Part shown: in pieces, positions 6,375 through 10,485 of the stretch
Numbering within the stretch: position 1 is the stretch's first letter
How the letters are laid out: every line of letters starts with the position of its first letter
DNA from: Nannocystaceae bacterium
GTDB taxonomy: Bacteria > Myxococcota_A > Polyangia > Nannocystales > Nannocystaceae
NCBI GenBank assembly: GCA_016763875.1
Contig: JAESSZ010000275.1
Span: 1 to 10,485 of the forward strand
Direction of reading: 5' to 3'
Length of the DNA stretch: 10,485 bases
The notes under the pieces: generated by a model
Told to the model about the DNA's origin: nothing
Databases searched by the model: none
What the model saw: only the letters and a program-made list of their open reading frames with translations
Made by a program: the position numbers and the translations under genes

Positions 6375-7976
6375 ATGGTCGAGATCAAACCCCTAACTCG
6401 AAGAATGCTGCTACGCGGCACCGGTGGCATTGCCGTGGCGATGCCGTTTCTCCCGTCGTTGGCCCCGCGGTCACACGCGGGGGGAGCTCTTGGCGCGCCA
6501 AAACGCTTCATTTCACTGATTACTGGGCACGGTGGCGCTTGGGGGCAGTTTCAGTACCCCGGAGACGAAACACTCACCGAGCAACAGAGCTACGCCGGGC
6601 ATACGATTCGGCGCGGCGATCTGGTGTCTACGGTCGAGGATGGCGTGCGCCAGATCTGCCCAATCCTGTCGGGCGAGTCGAGCGCGCTCACCGACGAGAT
6701 GGTCGGCAAGATCAGCGTGCTGCGCGGTTTGGACATCCCGTTTTACATCAGTCACCACTGGGGCGGGTGCATGGGTAACTACAACGCGACCACCAACGAG
6801 GAGATTCGCCCCAGTCTCACGCCTCGTCCGACCATCGACCAACTCATGGCGTACTCGGACTCGTTTCATGGGGGCAAGGTTTCGGTGCTGGAGCGTTCGC
6901 TCCTCATCAACCAGTCCAACTCCTACGGCTGGTCGGACCCGCAGGCGGGCAGCGGGGAGATCCAGCGACTGCCCGCGAGTCGGAACAACATCGAGCTGTT
7001 CGACCGGATCTTTGTCGAACAGCCTCCCGATGAGCCGCCCGAAAACCCGCGCCCGCTGGTCGTGGACCGACTGATGGCGCAGTACAACAGCTTGCGCCAG
7101 AGCGATCGTCGACTCGGGGCGGCGGACCGCATTCGGCTCGACGAGCACATGAGCAAACTCGATGAACTCGAGCGACGCCTCACCACGGTCATTTCCTGCG
7201 GCGATGTAGAGGCGCCGACACTCAATACCGAGCAGCTGTCCTCCGCTCAGGACTTCATCACCAATACCGAGAGCCAGCGCGAGGTTTGGGGGCTACTGAA
7301 CGACGTCATCGTCACCGCGTTGCTGTGCGATACATGTCGCGTGGTCTCGATCGGTGCCGACGGTCCTTTCTTCGCCCAAGGAGTGACATTCGCGGACTGG
7401 CACCAGGAGATAGCCCACCAGGCACGCAACCAGTCGCTGACGCAGGAACAGCTCGATGCCGGGGTTACGGTCCTGCCTCAGCACGATCTGTGGCCCGGGT
7501 ACCAGGCGATGTTTGAGTACCAGTTCCTCGATCTGATGACCAAGTTGAACATCGAGGACCCCTACGGAGGCAACCTTCTCGACAACTCATTGATGGTTTG
7601 GCAGCAGGAGTCAGGCCGATTTACCCACGACTCACTGTCGCTTCCTACGGTGACCGCAGGTGGGGCAGGTGGGACGTGGCGCACCGGTCAGTACATCGAT
7701 TTTCGCGACCGTTCGCGAAACGTCATGGAGGAGTGGGTTACCGGCCAAGAGCCAAGCGACCCACCCCCCGAGGAGATCGAGCTGTACACGGGTCTCTTCC
7801 ATTCCCAGTTCCTCGGTACGGTGCTCGACGCGATGGAGATGCCCCGCGCCGAGTGGGAGGTCGCGACCGGCGGCTACGGCGACGACTACAAGACTCCCTA
7901 CGGCCCCGAGGAGTTCGTGCACCCGGCTGCCCGCGAGGACGCTCGATTCGAAGCGCTACCCTGGGCTCTGGTGTAG
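6375..7976 (+). CDS. Tat-exported DUF1552-family protein
   Basis: The 533-residue product begins with a twin-arginine signal, LTRRMLLRGTGG (Arg9-Arg10), followed by a hydrophobic region (IAVAMPFLPSLA). It should therefore be exported folded, possibly with a cofactor. The body fits the DUF1552 family: KRFISLITGHGG near the mature N-terminus, ISHHWGGC with Ser126-His127-His128, LDELERRL helices at mid-protein, and LLDNSLMVWQQESG with GGAGGTWRTGQYIDF toward the C-terminus. Family members usually sit beside DUF1592 proteins in Planctomycetes, Verrucomicrobia and Myxococcota. The function is not established and no reaction is claimed. Length is typical for a complete member. ATG 6375 is well supported by an upstream AGGAA and by the intact Tat motif. 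A periplasmic or surface location next to the DUF1592 lipoprotein is likely. Confidence 0.88.
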   Translation: MVEIKPLTRRMLLRGTGGIAVAMPFLPSLAPRSHAGGALGAPKRFISLITGHGGAWGQFQYPGDETLTEQQSYAGHTIRRGDLVSTVEDGVRQICPILSGESSALTDEMVGKISVLRGLDIPFYISHHWGGCMGNYNATTNEEIRPSLTPRPTIDQLMAYSDSFHGGKVSVLERSLLINQSNSYGWSDPQAGSGEIQRLPASRNNIELFDRIFVEQPPDEPPENPRPLVVDRLMAQYNSLRQSDRRLGAADRIRLDEHMSKLDELERRLTTVISCGDVEAPTLNTEQLSSAQDFITNTESQREVWGLLNDVIVTALLCDTCRVVSIGADGPFFAQGVTFADWHQEIAHQARNQSLTQEQLDAGVTVLPQHDLWPGYQAMFEYQFLDLMTKLNIEDPYGGNLLDNSLMVWQQESGRFTHDSLSLPTVTAGGAGGTWRTGQYIDFRDRSRNVMEEWVTGQEPSDPPPEEIELYTGLFHSQFLGTVLDAMEMPRAEWEVATGGYGDDYKTPYGPEEFVHPAAREDARFEALPWALV

Positions 7977-7998
7977 CCAACTGAGTGGGCGTAAGCCA

Positions 7999-8010
7999 GA
8001 GCGGCCGCTC
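7999..8010. repeat. 12-base perfect palindrome between the DUF1552 gene and the TPR gene
   Basis: GAGCGGCCGCTC is a perfect palindrome without loop, in the ~95-base gap after the DUF1552 stop. It could be a dimeric-protein site or chance in GC-rich DNA. It has no T-tract and is not a typical terminator. Confidence 0.3.
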
Positions 8011-8058
8011 GCGTGGTCTCCGGAATCCGAGCTTCGCGCTACCATCATCAAGGCGCCT

Positions 8059-8064
8059 AGAAGG
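8059..8064 (+). promoter_or_regulatory. Shine-Dalgarno AGAAGG supporting GTG 8072
   Basis: AGAAGG lies 7 bases before GTG 8072. It is the reason for preferring that start over GTG 7985, which has no ribosome site. Confidence 0.5.
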
Positions 8065-8071
8065 CCTGGTC

Positions 8072-8560
8072 GTGGAGCAGGCCCTAAGTCGCGGCACCAT
8101 CGTCTACGAGTTCGACCTGTATTTCGATCAGGATGGGGCATCGACCGTGACCGGCGATGACGTGCGTCTGGATGCCCAGGCGCAAGCGTGCATCGGTAAG
8201 GTCATGACGGCCGGTGCGCCCGATACGATGCGTGCGATGGACCTGCCCGTGGTGGCCTTCGTACAGTCGCCGAAGGTGCACCGTCCGGGAGGCTTGAATC
8301 TCGCGCTCGCAAACCAGGCGGCCAGACTCGGATGGCAACACTACGAGCGCAAGGAGTTCCACGAGGCGCTTGCGTTCTTCGACGATGCCTACTGGATTTT
8401 CCACCGCGTGGAGTACAAGGTTCTGATCGGGATCGCGCTTGAGGCCCTGGACCGACGCAATGAGGCCGCCGATGCGTACGCCGACTACGTGGCCGAGCGT
8501 ACGGACGCACCGGATGCGCTCGAGCTTCGGCTGAAAATCGCATTATTGCGGCGCGCCTGA
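8072..8560 (+). CDS. Small TPR protein with AgmX/TonB-C-like N-terminal segment
   Basis: GTG 8072 gives 162 residues, and the frame can also start at GTG 7985 (191 residues). The extra 29 codons are poor in third-position G/C and lack a ribosome site, so the shorter form is preferred. Residues ~8-65 (TIVYEFDLYFDQDGAST to MDLPVVAF, with a single Cys in QACIGKVM) resemble the small beta domain of AgmX/TonB-C-like proteins, where a conserved Cys region precedes a final strand. This resemblance is by eye only. Residues ~75-160 form two TPR-like helical pairs (LGWQHYERKEFHEALAFFDDA; ALEALDRRNEAADAYADYV), which suggests protein binding. No signal peptide is visible with either start, so an N-terminal part may have been lost. 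It follows the DUF1552 gene on the same strand and ends 20 bases from a convergent gene. Confidence 0.6.
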   Translation: MEQALSRGTIVYEFDLYFDQDGASTVTGDDVRLDAQAQACIGKVMTAGAPDTMRAMDLPVVAFVQSPKVHRPGGLNLALANQAARLGWQHYERKEFHEALAFFDDAYWIFHRVEYKVLIGIALEALDRRNEAADAYADYVAERTDAPDALELRLKIALLRRA

Positions 8561-8580
8561 GTTCGTTCGGCGCTCGTGCG

Positions 8581-9681
8581 TCAGTCCGCTTGGTCCAGCA
8601 GACTCGACAACGCGGTGGCGAGCCGATGGTCTTTGCACGCATCGGCCACACTGGCGCCTTCGGTCATGCGCAGCAATGCTCTGCGGACGTCGTGGTGTCC
8701 GCGTACGGTGGCGACTCGGCTCCGCGAGGTCCACACATCGATGCTGGAGATCCGAGGGTCGCGCATGCTTACCTGGTCCCAGACAAATGCTCGTGTACCC
8801 GCGATCGGGGTGAGCGAAGGCGGGCCCGCTCGCTGGGTTGCAGACAGCGTCACGAGTTGGTCGCCGATCGTGAATGTCTCAGGTTGCGATGCCGTGGGAG
8901 TGGTGGCGGCGAGGGCCCCTGGCGGTCGCTGCACGGTGAGCACCAGCAAGTCGGCCGACCGCCACGCTCGCGGAAGCTCGATTCCCGCCGCTTGCATGGC
9001 GATGGCTTCGAACAATGGCGTCGCGTAGCGGACGGCGTCGCGCTCGACTTGGACGAGGCCGATGTCGCTCGCAGCAGCGCTAGCGGCAGCGCGTTGTGCC
9101 ACTGCGGTCGGCCGCTGAAGCTCGGGCGGCAGGACCATCGCGACCGTGCCCCCACAGCCGACCGCGTTGGCCGCGAGTGCAAGCCATCGCAGTGGGTGCG
9201 GCGCGTACCACGGTGGGTCGGCCACAATCGTCCGGACTGACTGGGGCAGGGGGAGTGCGGCCACCGAGGCTAGATCACAGGCGATGACTTGTGGAATCTG
9301 ATCGCCGAAACGCGCCCGGATCGTCGTCGCGTCGTGATCGAGCAGTACCGCGGAGGCGGAGGCAGCGACGGTTGGGGCTCCGAGACACGCGAGCGAACGT
9401 GCGCCGAACCGTTGCGCCAACGCGGTTGCGCACTGCGGTGTGAAGTACCATTCACTGCGTAGTGGATGCAGGCCTGGGCGCCAATGGGTTGGGGTCCAGG
9501 CGGAAAGATCGCCGCTGCGAACCCGTACGTTCATTGCGGCCAAACGCTGGGCCACCGTGGTCGGATCCGCACCCCGACACCCAGACAACAACGCGCCAAA
9601 CGTCTGCGCGCCCTCCTCGTGCAGCGTGGTCAGGCGCGCGTCGATGAGGCGGGTGTAAGCACCGTCGTGGACGGCGGTCAT
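8581..9681 (-). CDS. Putative SAM-dependent methyltransferase with DPPWY motif
   Basis: The 366-residue product has an N-terminal helical region (~1-75) in which TFGALLSGCRGADPTTVAQRL looks winged-helix-like. A Rossmann core follows: motif I-like SLACLGAPTVAASAS (~96-110), acidic end of the next strand AVLLDHD (~111-117), IACDLASVAALPLP (~133-146), and catalytic-type VADPPWYAP (~153-161). DPPW/Y motifs are typical of N6-adenine and related amino-group methyltransferases. The layout (small N-terminal domain, ACDL, DPPWY) also recalls BpsA-type polyamine synthases, which share this fold. DNA, RNA, protein or a small molecule could be the substrate. The C-terminal ~110 residues are not recognised. 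The ATG overlaps the stop of the upstream HAD gene by 4 bases (ATGA), so the two are coupled. It converges on the TPR gene. Confidence 0.75.
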   Translation of the reverse strand: MTAVHDGAYTRLIDARLTTLHEEGAQTFGALLSGCRGADPTTVAQRLAAMNVRVRSGDLSAWTPTHWRPGLHPLRSEWYFTPQCATALAQRFGARSLACLGAPTVAASASAVLLDHDATTIRARFGDQIPQVIACDLASVAALPLPQSVRTIVADPPWYAPHPLRWLALAANAVGCGGTVAMVLPPELQRPTAVAQRAAASAAASDIGLVQVERDAVRYATPLFEAIAMQAAGIELPRAWRSADLLVLTVQRPPGALAATTPTASQPETFTIGDQLVTLSATQRAGPPSLTPIAGTRAFVWDQVSMRDPRISSIDVWTSRSRVATVRGHHDVRRALLRMTEGASVADACKDHRLATALSSLLDQAD

Positions 9682-10301
9682 GCCGACTCGGCGTCGGCTT
9701 CGGCGGCGGTCTCAAACTCGAAGTGCGCGAAGATTTCCGCAAAGCTCGCCGCGAGCGTTGTGTGCGGAGGATTGTCGCCGGTCGGCATTGCTCGTTCGGC
9801 GCGGCGCACCTGTGCCGCAGTCCAATGGGTTATCCGCACCAGGCTCGACCAGTCCCGCGGATCGTGCTCGGTCCCAAACCGTGCCCACGCGGCCCACGCC
9901 CCAGCACGCCGCGCCATGGCGATGTCCCGGTCCAAGTTGTCGCCGACGTACAGCACCTCGGAGGGCGCCACGCCGATGTGGCTGCAGATCTCGAGCACTG
10001 TTCTCGGATCCGGTTTGGCGAGCTCGGGGCCCAACTGACGCACGAGGAAGTTGGGCGCAGGCGAGACCGCCCCGGGCAGCGCAGGTTCACGATCGTCACC
10101 ACCCGGACGGTGGCTGGCTCCCGCGAAAAGAGCCACGAAATGCCCGTCCAGGTCGAGGTGGCGGAGGCGGCGTACGGCGTTGGCTGGGCTCGCCTCGGTA
10201 TGTCCGACGATCGGGATCCCCAGCGTACTCAGATGGGTCAACGTCTGGGCGACACCGGGGTAGGCGCGGAGTGAGCCCGGCTCGGGGCGGACGAAGGGGG
10301 C
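9678..10301 (-). CDS. HAD-superfamily hydrolase, 5'-truncated
   Basis: HAD hydrolases use an N-terminal DxD aspartate nucleophile. Visible are the YPGV motif before the cap region, motif II-like [10 protein letters not shown], motif III Lys in [18 protein letters not shown], and motif [22 protein letters not shown]. Motif I (DxDGT) is missing and should lie further upstream. The frame can be extended to a TTG at 10388, but that part is antisense to the pyrG-like sequence and does not look like HAD. Recognisable HAD sequence begins around [15 protein letters not shown] (Phe codon at 10295-10293). The gene is therefore truncated by the junction at ~10295-10302 and, as given, would lack its nucleophile. 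The substrate is unknown. Its stop overlaps the methyltransferase start by 4 bases. Confidence 0.8.
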   Translation of the reverse strand, partial: APFVRPEPGSLRAYPGVAQTLTHLSTLGIPIVGHTEASPANAVRRLRHLDLDGHFVALFAGASHRPGGDDREPALPGAVSPAPNFLVRQLGPELAKPDPRTVLEICSHIGVAPSEVLYVGDNLDRDIAMARRAGAWAAWARFGTEHDPRDWSSLVRITHWTAAQVRRAERAMPTGDNPPHTTLAASFAEIFAHFEFETAAEADAESA

Positions 10302-10485
10302 GAGCGCGGGTTCGAGGGCAAAATCGCGAGCATCCGCTACGCCAGAGAGAACAAGATTCCGTTTCTCGGCATCTGCTACGGCATGCAAGCCGCGGTCGTC
10401 GAATTCGCCCGCAACGACCTCGGCCTGACGGATGCAACGACGACCGAATACGACCCCAGTGCCGTCAACCCGGTGATCTCGCTGA
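10299..10485 (+). CDS. pyrG: CTP synthase fragment: start of the glutaminase domain, truncated at both ends
   Basis: This frame, open to the right edge, reads [18 protein letters not shown], then [20 protein letters not shown], then [20 protein letters not shown]. It matches the class-I glutamine amidotransferase domain of CTP synthase, which takes ammonia from glutamine to convert UTP to CTP. The nucleophile is Cys (codon 10374-10376) in GICYGMQ, where most homologues have GICLGMQ. TTTEY fits the NSTEF region of the family. The ~360-residue synthetase domain that should precede it is absent: before GERG the sequence leaves the family, lacks the Phe of the usual GGFGERG, and meets an in-frame TGA at 10272-10274. 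No start codon fits. It is a fragment joined to foreign sequence, and the remainder may continue beyond the window. Confidence 0.88.

Noticed and set aside
8550..8580. Bidirectional terminator between the convergent TPR and methyltransferase genes
   Set aside because: Only a 5-bp GCGCC/GGCGC stem with a long loop and no T-tract is present, which is expected by chance in this GC-rich DNA.
10302..10388. N-terminal extension of the HAD protein up to TTG 10388
   Set aside because: This stretch is antisense to clear CTP synthase coding sequence and contains no HAD motif I.

Overview
The window looks like chromosomal DNA from a high-GC Myxococcota-type bacterium, probably close to Nannocystales/Polyangia. 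That is an inference from protein content: secreted proteins with Cys-rich domains and Asp/Gly-rich linkers, an ECF sigma factor paired with a FecR/TPR protein, a DUF1592-type lipoprotein next to a Tat-exported DUF1552 protein, and a small TPR protein. GTG and TTG starts are frequent. No tRNA, rRNA, CRISPR array, transposase or phage gene was seen.

Layout. The plus strand is coding from 1 to 8560: (1) the 3' end of a secreted protein ending in a somatomedin-B-like Cys knot; (2) an exported protein with a C-terminal outer-membrane beta-barrel; (3) an ECF sigma factor; (4) a single-pass FecR/TPR protein, broken by an apparent 1-base deletion near 3139; (5) a lipoprotein made of Asp-box repeats, probably a beta-propeller; (6) a DUF1592-family lipoprotein with one CxxCH motif; (7) a Tat-signal DUF1552 protein; (8) a small protein with TPR repeats. 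Genes 3-4 and 4-5 overlap by 4 bases, and genes 6-7 are 9 bases apart, so at least 3-5 and 6-7 are transcription units. A gap of about 100 bases with a weak hairpin and a 15-base direct repeat separates 5 from 6. The minus strand from 10301 down to 8581 carries a HAD-family hydrolase fragment coupled by a 4-base overlap to a Rossmann methyltransferase with a DPPWY motif. This pair converges on gene 8.

At the right edge the plus strand suddenly reads as the glutaminase domain of CTP synthase (pyrG). It lacks its synthetase domain and starts exactly where the minus-strand HAD gene loses its own N-terminus. Two unrelated genes truncated head-to-head at one point (about 10295-10302) suggest a chimeric join or a rearrangement breakpoint.

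How the parts may work together (inference): the sigma factor and FecR/TPR protein would form a membrane-signalling switch. The propeller lipoprotein, the DUF1592 lipoprotein and the DUF1552 protein would form an exported envelope module of unknown biochemical role. The most original biology here is that sigma/FecR-linked DUF1592-DUF1552 module. The most certain anomalies are the frameshift and the pyrG/HAD junction.
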